From NCBI GenBank assembly GCA_965199865.1, contig CBDATU010000011.1, forward strand, positions 620,001-684,000: a DNA stretch of 64,000 nucleotides, read 5' to 3'. Made by a program: the position numbers and the translations under genes. This document shows, one piece after another, positions 16,563 to 24,769 of this stretch (within the stretch, counting starts at the first letter, position 1; every line of letters starts with the position of its first letter). The notes beneath the pieces were generated by a model that was not told where the DNA came from, searched no databases, and saw nothing but the letters and a program-made list of their open reading frames with translations. This DNA is from JAPOUP01 sp965199865 (GTDB taxonomy: Bacteria > Pseudomonadota > Alphaproteobacteria > Rhodobacterales > Rhodobacteraceae).

Positions 16563-16808
16563 TCAGCGTCCAGGCTCCTCGGTGGACGAAGCCTCGACTT
16601 CCTCGTCCCGCAACCGATGCAGATGCGCGATGAAATAGCGAATGTGAGCATCATCCACCGTTCGCTGCGCCGCCTGCTTCCAGGCATCATAAGCGGATTG
16701 ATAGTTGGGAAAGAGTCCAACGATATGGATGTCATTGACATTCCTGAACACATTTCTGTCCGGATTGACCAGTTCTCCTCCGAATACCAGATGCAGACGC
16801 TGTGCCAT
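16563..16808 (-). CDS. DUF4170 family protein
   Basis: The 81-residue protein (MAQRLHLVFGGEL, NVFRNVNDIHIVGLFPNYQSAYDAWKQAAQ, then a YFIAHLHRL helix and an acidic tail) matches DUF4170, small soluble proteins found next to lipid A/Kdo genes in alphaproteobacteria. Start set at ATG 16808, which has GGAG 8 bp upstream; an ATG 12 bp earlier is less likely. Function unknown; its fixed position between cysQ and waaA/lpxK suggests a role linked to lipopolysaccharide synthesis. Confidence 0.78.
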   Translation of the reverse strand: MAQRLHLVFGGELVNPDRNVFRNVNDIHIVGLFPNYQSAYDAWKQAAQRTVDDAHIRYFIAHLHRLRDEEVEASSTEEPGR

Positions 16809-17042
16809 GGGGATCTCCATTGGGTATCATAGGCAGGTTACCCCCTTGCAGCTCTGAAGTGCAACGCCCGCCCATTCGAAGCGAGGGCAGCTCCTAGGGG
16901 AGGAATGAATTGAGCATGCATGTCAGGATGGCACGGGGACAGGTTATACCAGCCCGGTGGCGAAAGATGCGAAGCGGCCGTAACTGCCTGGCTTAAACAG
17001 GCGGCACCCATACCAGGCGGACCAACTGAACGGTCGCCTCGT

Positions 17043-17831
17043 CTATTCGTCCACGACTTCATTCAGGTAGCGTGAAATCAGCGCCTGATGCAGGGTTGGC
17101 TCCGCGGCAAACATCCCAGCGACCTTTGCACCAACACTATTCAGGAATGGCTGGCGACCCTCCCGGTCGGTCACCTTTGCACCTGCCTCCTGCGCAATCA
17201 GCAATCCTGCGGCAATGTCCCACTCCCACGCATCCTTCAGGGTCAGGACAGCGTCAAATCTGCCCTCGGCCACCAGACAGAACCGGTATGCGAGGGAAGG
17301 CCGCCAGTGACGGTGCAGAAGAGGTGGCTTCTGAGCCCACATCCTGGGATTGAGACTGGAGCTCGGCCCGAGAACCGTTGCACCTTCAGGACTGTTCCTC
17401 CTGCCCGTCGCGACAGGCAGACCATTCAGCCGCGCTCCGCCGCCCTTCACGGCGGTGTAGGATTTTCCCCGCGCGGGCAGATGAACAACAGCGGCTACGG
17501 GCCTGCAATGTCTCACTACCGCGATGGAAATCGCCCATGTGGGCTTCCCGGCAACATATGCGCGTGTGCCGTCGATCGGATCAACAACAAAAACGGTTTC
17601 GCAGGAGAGGCGGGAGGGACTGTCTTCGGATTCCTCTGACAGCCAGCCATAGTCCGGACGTGCAGAGGTAAGGATTTTCCGCAGATGGGCATCGACGGCA
17701 TAATCGGCTTCCGATACCGGTGAACCACCTTTCTTGCTCTCGACCCGTATGTCGGTCTTCCAGTATCCTAGCGCAATGTCAGCCGCGCTTCCGGCGGCCT
17801 GCATCAATAGCGAGAGGTCAGTTCCCGGCAA
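17043..17831 (-). CDS. inositol monophosphatase-family phosphatase (CysQ-like)
   Basis: The 262-residue protein has all metal-site motifs of the lithium-sensitive phosphatase family: WLSEESED (residues about 58-65), DPIDGTRAY and AWEWDIAAG. Such enzymes hydrolyse inositol phosphates or 3'-phosphoadenosine 5'-phosphate; sequence alone does not separate these. It overlaps the end of pmbA by 14 bp and lies in the pmbA-cysQ-DUF4170-lpxK cluster, where the CysQ-like assignment is usual. Confidence 0.85.
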   Translation of the reverse strand: MPGTDLSLLMQAAGSAADIALGYWKTDIRVESKKGGSPVSEADYAVDAHLRKILTSARPDYGWLSEESEDSPSRLSCETVFVVDPIDGTRAYVAGKPTWAISIAVVRHCRPVAAVVHLPARGKSYTAVKGGGARLNGLPVATGRRNSPEGATVLGPSSSLNPRMWAQKPPLLHRHWRPSLAYRFCLVAEGRFDAVLTLKDAWEWDIAAGLLIAQEAGAKVTDREGRQPFLNSVGAKVAGMFAAEPTLHQALISRYLNEVVDE

Positions 17832-19164
17832 GTGTCAGGCCTTCCACAAGAAGCGAGGGCACCACTCTGCTTAGATGCGTGCGGGCGTCGTTGGCCGGCT
17901 CAACGGTTCTCAGCATGTCGCGAAGATTGCCAGCTATCGTGCATTCGTTTACCGGATAGGCGATTTCCCCTCCCTCGATCCAGAAGCCCGACGCCCCGCG
18001 TGAATAATCGCCGGTAGTGGGATTGATCGAACTTCCCATCATCGAAGTGACAAGTATCCCTGTGCCTACATCCGCCATCAGCTCTTCCCTGGACCGTTCA
18101 CCCTGTGTCAGGGCGATATTCGTCACCGAAGGACTTGGCGGAGATGACATTCCACGACCGGCACTTGCGGTGGATCTCATGCCCAGCTGCCTGGCTGTGG
18201 CAAGGTCGAGGGTCCAGCTGGACAGGGTGCCATTCTCAACAATCAGGCGTCTTCGGCTTGCCAGCCCCTCTCCATCAAATGGACGGCTTCCGGATACGCG
18301 TGGACGTAGAGGATCTTCCACGACGTCAAGGCCGACAGGAAGAATCCGCTTTCCCAGAGCGTCCCGAAGCCAGCTGGATCCGCGGGTGATGGAAGTGCCG
18401 TTGACAGCCTGTAGCAGATGGCCAATCACGCCATCCGCAACACGCTCGTCATAGATAACGGGAAAAGCACCGGTCGGGGGCTTGCGAGCACCCAGGCGGG
18501 CTGTGGCCCGCTCGCCAGCCTTACGGCCAATATCCTCAGGACTTTCCAGATCAGAGGCATGGATCCGCATGTCAGCGTAATGATCGCGCTCCATGTCAGT
18601 ACCTTCACCCGTGATCGCAACACAGAATACCGAATGCATGGTGCGCGAATATCCACCGGAAAAGCCGTTGGATGCAGCGAGGTGGATGTGGTTATGGGCA
18701 AAACCGGCTGTCGCAACATCGATTCTGCTGACCCCAGGGACGGACATGGCTGCGGCTTCAGCACCGCGTGCGGACTGTTCCAATGCGGAGGGATCAGGTT
18801 CGGGCGACGGATCCTCGAGATCAAGGAGGCCCGGATTCCACCGTTCCGCCAGATCATTGGGGTCGGCAAGGCCAGCATACGGGTCGGTCGGCGCTTCACG
18901 GGCCATGGCGACAGCACGCTCAGCCATCGCAGTCAATGTGTGGTCACTTGCTTCAGAGGCGGAGACACAGGCCTGCTTTCGTCCGATAAGCACGCGCAGC
19001 CCAAGCTCGATTCCCTCTGATCTCTCGGCCCGCTCAAGCCGGTCCCCACGCACATCGACTGAAACAGAGGTGCCTTCTGACACGATTGCGTCCGCAGCGT
19101 CCGCACCAGCCGATTCGGCGGCGTCGAGGAGACGGGCGGAAAGCGTTGATAGACTGCCTGGCAT
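17818..19164 (-). CDS. pmbA: TldD/PmbA-family metalloprotease subunit (TldE/PmbA)
   Basis: The 448-residue product matches the PmbA/TldE half of the TldD/TldE heterodimeric protease, which trims modified peptides such as microcins and acts in CcdA degradation in enterobacteria. The family traits visible are SEGTSVSVDVRGDRLERAERSEGIELGLRVLIGRKQACVS split over the N-terminal domain, and the C-terminal GASGFWIEGGEI region. No HExxxH is seen, as expected for PmbA, since the zinc site belongs to TldD. First gene of the minus-strand lipid A cluster. Confidence 0.88.
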   Translation of the reverse strand: MPGSLSTLSARLLDAAESAGADAADAIVSEGTSVSVDVRGDRLERAERSEGIELGLRVLIGRKQACVSASEASDHTLTAMAERAVAMAREAPTDPYAGLADPNDLAERWNPGLLDLEDPSPEPDPSALEQSARGAEAAAMSVPGVSRIDVATAGFAHNHIHLAASNGFSGGYSRTMHSVFCVAITGEGTDMERDHYADMRIHASDLESPEDIGRKAGERATARLGARKPPTGAFPVIYDERVADGVIGHLLQAVNGTSITRGSSWLRDALGKRILPVGLDVVEDPLRPRVSGSRPFDGEGLASRRRLIVENGTLSSWTLDLATARQLGMRSTASAGRGMSSPPSPSVTNIALTQGERSREELMADVGTGILVTSMMGSSINPTTGDYSRGASGFWIEGGEIAYPVNECTIAGNLRDMLRTVEPANDARTHLSRVVPSLLVEGLTLAGN

Positions 19165-19570
19165 GGCATCCCCGATGATTGATGCGTTCTCGGATTAGTT
19201 TGTATGGCAACACAGCGCAAGGCAGGACGCTGACTGATGAATCCGGTCACTTCGCCGGAAGAGCGGCTCGATTGAACCAGTGTCAGTGTGATCGCCAATC
19301 TGAACCACTCCGCTGGCCGAATCGCGCCGGACGCCTTCGAGCAATCATCCCCAAGGAAGAGAGGCTGAATGGATCCTGCCCACACGCCACAAGCGTCCGG
19401 AGAATTTTCCACAGAAATTTTCCAGACCCTTCTGGAATCCGCTTTACAGATCGAGTCCAGCGTGTATACGACATTTAGTGGAAACGGTGACAGAAGTTCG
19501 CCGAGCCTGTAATGGACAACCAGTTGTGGTGGCAGCTTCCAAGTGAATAACAACCCAAAAGGGGACAGGC
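19165..19570. other. 406-bp divergent intergenic region (pmbA / ybjN-like)
   Basis: This region should hold promoters for the minus-strand pmbA cluster and the plus-strand ybjN-proC-csaA run. A TTTTCCACA followed by a second TTTTCCA lies near 19406-19425, resembling but not matching a DnaA box. No gene and no clear operator seen. Confidence 0.4.
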
Positions 19571-20071
19571 ATGTCGCTGTCTGAGCGGTTCCTAAACGAC
19601 GATCTGCACCCAATCGACATCGTTGAAAGTGTTGCTGCAAGCCATGAATGGCATTTCGACCGGGTTGCCGATGATCAGATCGCAATGGCGGTCGACGGCC
19701 AGTGGCGCACCTACTCCATAACGCTTGCCTGGTCAGGTTACGACGAAACGCTACGACTAATCTGCGCGTTTGAGATGGAGCCACCGAAAGACAGACTCCC
19801 ACAGGTATTTGACGCGCTGAACCAGGTGAATGACAAGTGCTGGACTGGCGCGTTCACTTACTGGCGGGAACAGCGATTGATGGCATTTCGCTACGGACTG
19901 GTGTTGGCTGGTGGCCAGATCGTCTTGCCTGAGCAGATAGATCAGCTGATCGTTTCCGCGGTAACAGCTTCCGAACGCTTCTATCCTGCCTTTCAGCTTG
20001 TTGCCTGGGGTGGCCAGACGCCGAAGGAGGCATTGGGAGTGGCAATTGCCGAGGCTTATGGTCGGGCCTGA
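19571..20071 (+). CDS. YbjN-domain protein
   Basis: The 166-residue soluble protein shows the YbjN fold pattern: an opening helix, FDRVADDQIAMAVDGQWRTYSITLAW, CAFEMEPPKDRLPQVFDALNQVND, then a second repeat ending in a helix with FYPAFQLVAWGG. YbjN-like proteins resemble type III secretion chaperones; the role in alphaproteobacteria is unknown, though the gene is conserved just before proC. An AAAAGGGGACAGG ribosome site precedes the ATG. The gap to proC is 30 bp, so co-transcription is likely. Confidence 0.78.
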   Translation: MSLSERFLNDDLHPIDIVESVAASHEWHFDRVADDQIAMAVDGQWRTYSITLAWSGYDETLRLICAFEMEPPKDRLPQVFDALNQVNDKCWTGAFTYWREQRLMAFRYGLVLAGGQIVLPEQIDQLIVSAVTASERFYPAFQLVAWGGQTPKEALGVAIAEAYGRA

Positions 20072-20101
20072 GATTGGTCAGGGAAAGGCGGAAGCGCTGC
20101 C

Positions 20102-20914
20102 ATGTTCAATGACATTAATGACCGTGGACTGGTTCTGCTTGGCTGCGGCCGGATGGGCTCGGCCATGCTGGCAGGCTGTCTGGACGCAGGATTACTGCCC
20201 GACGCGGTCTGGGTTCTGGAACCCCAGCCTTCCGACTGGCTAAGGGAATCGGGAGTTCATCTCAACATCGGCCTTCCAGGCAACCCGGCGGTCGCGCTGG
20301 TCGCAGTCAAACCACAGACCATGGCAGAAGCGCTGCCTGCATTGATGCCGATCGGCAATGGTCGTTCACTTGTCATTTCAGTTGCGGCAGGCACACCGAT
20401 CGCCGCATTCGAGACCACGCTGGGACCGGAAACGCCCGTGATCCGGGCGATGCCAAACACTCCAGCGGCCATCGGACGTGGGATTACCGCAATCTTCGGC
20501 AATTCACGGGTTGACTCCCACGGGCTTGATACGGCCGAAATGCTGCTTTCTTCCGTTGGGCAGGTGGTGCGACTCGAAAGCGAAAGCCAGATGGACGCGG
20601 TGACGGCCGTATCGGGGTCGGGCCCTGCATATGTGTTTCACCTCATTGAAGCCCTTGCCGCTGCCGGAACTTCGGAAGGGTTGCCCGCGGATCTTGCGAT
20701 GGCGCTTGCCAGAGCAACCGTTGCGGGATCTGGTGCGCTCATCGACAGCGCAACCGATACTCCCGCACAAATGCGCCGGGCGGTCACCAGCCCCGGCGGA
20801 ACCACTGCCGCGGCATTGGCCGTTCTGATGGATGAGGATACAGGTCTTCCGGCGCTCCTGCGACATACGGTTGCGGCTGCGACGGAAAGATCCAGGGAGC
20901 TTGGCAATGCCTGA
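20102..20914 (+). CDS. proC: pyrroline-5-carboxylate reductase
   Basis: ProC makes the last step of proline synthesis, NAD(P)H-dependent reduction of pyrroline-5-carboxylate. The 270-residue protein has the Rossmann motif GCGRMGSAMLAG near the N-terminus, VKPQTM, RAMPNTPAAIGRG, and the C-terminal dimerisation and active-site segment AVSGSGPAYVF with TSPGGTTAAAL. Length is typical. It overlaps csaA by 8 bp. Confidence 0.94.
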   Translation: MFNDINDRGLVLLGCGRMGSAMLAGCLDAGLLPDAVWVLEPQPSDWLRESGVHLNIGLPGNPAVALVAVKPQTMAEALPALMPIGNGRSLVISVAAGTPIAAFETTLGPETPVIRAMPNTPAAIGRGITAIFGNSRVDSHGLDTAEMLLSSVGQVVRLESESQMDAVTAVSGSGPAYVFHLIEALAAAGTSEGLPADLAMALARATVAGSGALIDSATDTPAQMRRAVTSPGGTTAAALAVLMDEDTGLPALLRHTVAAATERSRELGNA

Positions 20915-21245
20915 CCTGACTTTCGAGGAATTCCTTCGGGTAGACATACGCGTTGGCGTTGTGCAGCGGGCCGAACCATATCCTGAAGCCAGGAAACCAG
21001 CCATCAAGCTGTGGATCAATTTCGGCCCGGAGATCGGCGAAAGGAAAAGTTCCGCCCAAATCACCAGACACTATACGCCTGAGGCCCTTGTGGGGCGGCG
21101 CGTGATGGGAGTGGTGAATTTTCCACCTCGCCAGATCGGCAGGTTCATGTCGGAAGTGCTGGTGCTGGGCGTTCCCGACGAGGAAGGGGAAGTCGTCCTT
21201 CTGATTCCAGATATGGACGTACCTGTCGGCGGGCGGATGCACTGA
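20907..21245 (+). CDS. csaA: tRNA-binding domain protein CsaA
   Basis: The 112-residue protein is a free-standing OB-fold tRNA-binding domain: FLRVDIRVGVVQRAEPYPEARKPAIKL, SAQITRHYTPEALVGRRVMGVVNFPPRQIGRFMSEVLVLG, and the C-terminal LLIPDMDVPVGGRMH, the family's standard ending. CsaA dimers bind tRNA and have been described as secretion-related chaperones. The ATG at 20907 overlaps proC, so the two are coupled. Confidence 0.9.
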   Translation: MPDLTFEEFLRVDIRVGVVQRAEPYPEARKPAIKLWINFGPEIGERKSSAQITRHYTPEALVGRRVMGVVNFPPRQIGRFMSEVLVLGVPDEEGEVVLLIPDMDVPVGGRMH

Positions 21246-21427
21246 CGCCATCTCCACCGGCGCCTCAATAATCTGCGGTGCTGGAACCGCCAATTCCGCG
21301 GAGAGCATGGCGTTGCCCGTTGGACGCGAAATCTCTGCCAGGAGAATGTTCTCGAGCGTGTCTGGTTTCAGGATCGGCCACGCGACCCATCGAGGGTTTC
21401 ATGAAACGTCTTTGGTGGCCAAGAGCT

Positions 21428-21797
21428 TCAGCTCAGCTTCCAGAACAGTAACCCGTCCAGGAATATTGGTTCCGTTACCGTTCCCGCCAGATCCGGAATG
21501 CGCTTGAGCACCGGAAAGATGATGAACATTCTCGCTCGCGGCTGCGCCTTCCGAAGCCATTCCCAAAGATCACCGCAATTGAAACCACTGTGGGCCACCA
21601 ATTCGAAGATAAGTCCCACTACCTCGCGCATTCCCCCTATACCCACAGTATTCGCTACGTCAAAAGTCGTGGTTATGCCTTCAGGCGCTACGAACGCCAT
21701 ATGTTCCGTTAGGAAAATGCCTGTTGGGCCATGCTTTACTGATGTTGGCCCAAACGTCCTCATCGGGCTCGTTAAGATAGACGACATAGACGTTCAT
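21428..21797 (-). pseudogene. small protein of unknown family, frameshifted
   Basis: From ATG 21797 the frame reads MNVYVVYLNEPDEDVWANISKAWPNRHF, then hits a run of four A at 21714-21717 (T-run on the coding strand). Dropping one base continues directly into LTEHMAFVAPEGITTTFDV and on through VGLIFELVAHSGFNCGDLWEWL to a stop at 21428. The joined product would be about 123 residues. The ATG overlaps the stop of the upstream 70-residue gene by 4 bp. Family not recognised. The clean restoration suggests either recent damage or a sequencing error. Confidence 0.55.
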
Positions 21798-22006
21798 AAG
21801 CTTCGCTCTTTGAGAATCAACGAAATTTGGCTTTTAGGCCGTTCTTCCATGCTGTGCATATAGGTCCGAATTTCACCCATGTCGGTTCGCAGCGCCTTTA
21901 CCTGAATATGGGGTGGCTCATCCGCGCGCTCAACCGCTCCACTGAAGACCTTCTGCATCGCATCCGCAAGCAGATCAACACTGCCTATCAGCTTTCCGGG
22001 ATTCAT
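21794..22006 (-). CDS. small helical protein, unknown function
   Basis: The 70-residue product (MNPGKLIGSVDLLADAMQKV, then IQVKALRTDMGEIRTYMHSMEERPK) is mostly helical and hydrophilic. A GGAGAA lies about 8 bp before the ATG. It is coupled (ATGA) to the frameshifted gene at 21428-21797. A two-gene unit with a small first member resembles an antitoxin-toxin layout, but nothing in the sequences proves this. Confidence 0.5.
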   Translation of the reverse strand: MNPGKLIGSVDLLADAMQKVFSGAVERADEPPHIQVKALRTDMGEIRTYMHSMEERPKSQISLILKERSL

Positions 22007-22650
22007 GTCGTTTTCTCCTTCCCGGATCAGTAGCAGTGATTACTACATATAGTTGAACTGTTTCGCGCAACAGGATAATTCCGATCCAGCAAACCGCTTA
22101 CAGCCCGCATTCATGCCCGGCCACCTGTTGAATATACCTGACCCAGCAAAGGGGTAGCCCCCAAGCGCCAGGCGAATAGACAGGGATTCTTGTCGAACAC
22201 ACAAATCAGTCCCGGGAAGGCCAGTCCGCTATCTCCAGCCGCGGCCGGGAGGAAGGCAGGCAGAGAAGCGCAGGTTCCTGGGTCTGTATGGTCCACCGTG
22301 GTCACATCCTACGCACAGACCCCGCAGAAGCTGTCTGACAGACGGATCCCCTAATTCTATCCGCCGCGTCAAGTTAAGTATCCTCACTTGTATCTTGAAG
22401 TGAGGGACCAACATGTCTCTTGCGAGTGACTGGGCAGTCGAAAACCTCCCTTAAAAGCTGCAGGACAAGCGAGTCTGGTCGATCCGTTCAGAATGCGAGG
22501 TTAGATGGGTCCGCCGCGTTATCACGCGCCTTCGAATCCAAATCGACTGGCAGATCGGAGCACAGTTTGGTACCATCCGAGTGGAAGGCATCCTTGATCG
22601 GACAGCTATCATGTTCATATCGGACGATAAATCCAGCAGAGGGATAGGCG
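22007..22650. other. 644-bp intergenic region
   Basis: No gene is supported on either strand. It contains the upstream regions of the minus-strand small gene pair and of the plus-strand PhyH gene. A GAGGGATAGGCG just before 22651 is a plausible ribosome site for the latter. Confidence 0.4.
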
Positions 22651-23703
22651 ATGCTCAGCGCGAAGCAACAGCATCATTTTGATACATACGGGTACCTCGT
22701 AGTCGAGGATCTGGTCGATTGCGGGACACTCGCAGCCATCCGCTCGGAATATGCGGCGCGTGTTGATGAACTTTATGAAGGATGGCACCGCGCCGGACAT
22801 GTCACGTCCGCGCCGACAGGACTTGGATTTTGGGAAAAGCTCGATCAGGGCTATGCCAACGGACTGGATGTGCACCAGCCACTCAACATTAGCCTGCCCC
22901 ATGGCGAGCTGCGCTCGGATTCGCCCATGCATATCGGACCAGCGGTTTTCGATCTGGTGAGACATCCGCACATTCTCGATCTGGTCGAGGATCTGATCGG
23001 GCCTGAAATCACCGCGAATCCGATCCAGCATGTGCGGATCAAGCCGCCACAGAAAGCGGCGCGAGGGGACGAACTGCGTGCCCATGTGATCGCCACTGAC
23101 TGGCATCAGGACAAGAGAGTGACTTTGGAAGAGGCGGATGGGACCGACTTTGTTACCGTATGGGTCGCCATCACGGACGCAACGCCTGAAAACGGCTGCC
23201 TGCAGGTGGCGGCGACCGGACCTGAGGCAGAGCTTCTGCCACATTGCTGCCGCAAACAGGTGGCGATTGTGGATGAGCACGTTCCCCGCACGAATATCCT
23301 GCCTACCCCAGTCAGGGCAGGCGGCGCCGTCATCTTCCACCCTTTGACGCCGCATTGCTCACGCCCCAATGTTTCCGATGGATATCGCTGGTCGTTTGAC
23401 CTTCGCTATAATGTGACGGGCCAGCCAACTGGCCGCAGCCAGTTCCCCGAAATCGCCGTCCGGTCCAGATCTGCACCGGAGACGGTCGTCACAGACTGGC
23501 GCGCATGGAAAAAGATGTGGGACGATACGCGTGACCGGCTTGGCGCAGGACCGTATCTGCCTCAGCATCGTGGGATGTATCAAACCCTTACTGCGCCTGA
23601 CGAAAGACACTGGAGACGGTATCGCATGACAGGCGAACCTACCACTGTCGTGTCTGGCCCCTGCTCAACAAACCACGGAACTGCCGCCGCCTCTTACATT
23701 TAA
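22651..23703 (+). CDS. phytanoyl-CoA dioxygenase (PhyH) family Fe(II)/2-oxoglutarate oxygenase
   Basis: The 350-residue protein is a PhyH-family oxygenase. Visible iron ligands are His152 and Asp154 in DWHQD and the distal His235 in PHCSRPN, with the 2-oxoglutarate-binding Arg about residue 246. VWVAITDATPENGCLQV and GGAVIFHPLTPH are typical barrel strands. Substrate cannot be deduced. The C-terminal end (after about residue 325) departs from the family and runs directly into remains of another gene, so the 3' end may have been replaced. The gene stands alone. Confidence 0.85.
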   Translation: MLSAKQQHHFDTYGYLVVEDLVDCGTLAAIRSEYAARVDELYEGWHRAGHVTSAPTGLGFWEKLDQGYANGLDVHQPLNISLPHGELRSDSPMHIGPAVFDLVRHPHILDLVEDLIGPEITANPIQHVRIKPPQKAARGDELRAHVIATDWHQDKRVTLEEADGTDFVTVWVAITDATPENGCLQVAATGPEAELLPHCCRKQVAIVDEHVPRTNILPTPVRAGGAVIFHPLTPHCSRPNVSDGYRWSFDLRYNVTGQPTGRSQFPEIAVRSRSAPETVVTDWRAWKKMWDDTRDRLGAGPYLPQHRGMYQTLTAPDERHWRRYRMTGEPTTVVSGPCSTNHGTAAASYI

Positions 23704-23708
23704 GGCTT

Positions 23709-23931
23709 TATGACAACGGCTCCGACGTGGCGCCCAGACGGGCTGCGCAGTTCAGAACGGTGAGTGCGCTGACTGAACCCGCCTGAGGCCCGGACATGGT
23801 CCAGATCGTGAGCGCCGCACGAGCGGAGGCGGTAGTCGGCGAATCCGGTATGGTTGCAAAGATACGGAGTGGCGCGGCCGTTACACTGGATTCTGCACGT
23901 TCAATGGCCATGCGGCGACAGTACCACGATG
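23709..23931 (+). pseudogene. fragment resembling the NAD-binding domain of a 3-hydroxyisobutyrate-type dehydrogenase
   Basis: One frame reads YDNGSDVAPRRAAQF, an in-frame stop, then GPDMVQIVSAARAEAVVGE and SGMVAKIRSGAAVTLDSA. The order fits the second half of the Rossmann domain in beta-hydroxyacid dehydrogenases (the partner-strand acid, the segment before the bound nicotinamide, and the GAVVVDxS strand). The stop, missing start and missing C-terminal domain make it a relic. The similarity is weak and by eye. Confidence 0.3.
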
Positions 23932-24217
23932 AACTGCAGGCCGCCAAACCGTCGAGCCACAACCTCCTGCTCCATGCCGAACGTCACCGGATCTGCGTGC
24001 CTATGAAGAAGCCATCCGAAGCGGAACACTGAGCTACGGCTAGCGGACAGTGGCATGACGCCATCCCTTGAGCCGCGGCGTAACAGCGGCGAGCACCAAG
24101 GCGGTGGAATGCGGAGAAGCACCTCAGGCAGACCGACACCGCCCGCCCAACGCCAACTTCGCTCCGGAGGACTATTTCGCCGCGACTTCAAGCGCTGGCT
24201 CTGGAATCTTTCCGACC

Positions 24218-24640
24218 TCAGCCAACGAGCTCAAGCCCGGAGAAAAAATAGGCGATCTCCTGCTCCGCAGTTTCCAGGGCGTCGGAGCCATGAACCGAAT
24301 TCTCGCCCTTCGACTGCGCGAACTCCGCACGAATCGTGCCCTCTGCGGCTTCTGCCGGATCGGTCGCACCCATCACCTCACGGTATTTCGCGATGGCGTC
24401 CTCACCTTCGAGAACCTGTGCCACAATCGGACCCGATGCCATAAATGAGCAGAGTTCGTCATAGAATGGCCTATCCTTATGAACCCCGTAGAATACACCT
24501 GCCTGCGCTTTCGTCAGGTGGAGCCGTTTCTGCGCGATGATTCGCAGTCCGGACGCCTCTATCTTTGAGTTGATCCCACCAGTCAGATTGCGTTCAGTCG
24601 CGTCTGGCTTGATGATCGAAAATGTGCGCTGCACGGCCAT
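24218..24640 (-). CDS. ndk: nucleoside diphosphate kinase
   Basis: Ndk moves the gamma phosphate between nucleoside triphosphates and diphosphates through a phosphohistidine. The 140-residue protein contains the active-site NSVHGSD, the N-terminal RTFSIIKPDA and the MASGPIVAQVLEGEDAI segment. Full length and intact. It is divergent from the ABC-F gene, with about 130 bp between the two starts. Confidence 0.96.
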   Translation of the reverse strand: MAVQRTFSIIKPDATERNLTGGINSKIEASGLRIIAQKRLHLTKAQAGVFYGVHKDRPFYDELCSFMASGPIVAQVLEGEDAIAKYREVMGATDPAEAAEGTIRAEFAQSKGENSVHGSDALETAEQEIAYFFSGLELVG

Positions 24641-24769
24641 GCGGTGTCTTCCCCGTCATTTTTGAGCGGGCCCTGTGCCCACTACGGATTCCGCAGGCGC
24701 ACTAGCATGCAGCTTACAACTTGAAAAGCCGCGATTGACCGTATCGCCGCAATGCGTCAAACCGCCCTG

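Noticed and set aside
19400..19430. TTTTCCACA motifs (also near 28450-28490) as DnaA boxes or a replication origin
   Set aside because: They differ from the consensus, are few and scattered, and no dnaA, gidA or AT-rich unwinding region is nearby.
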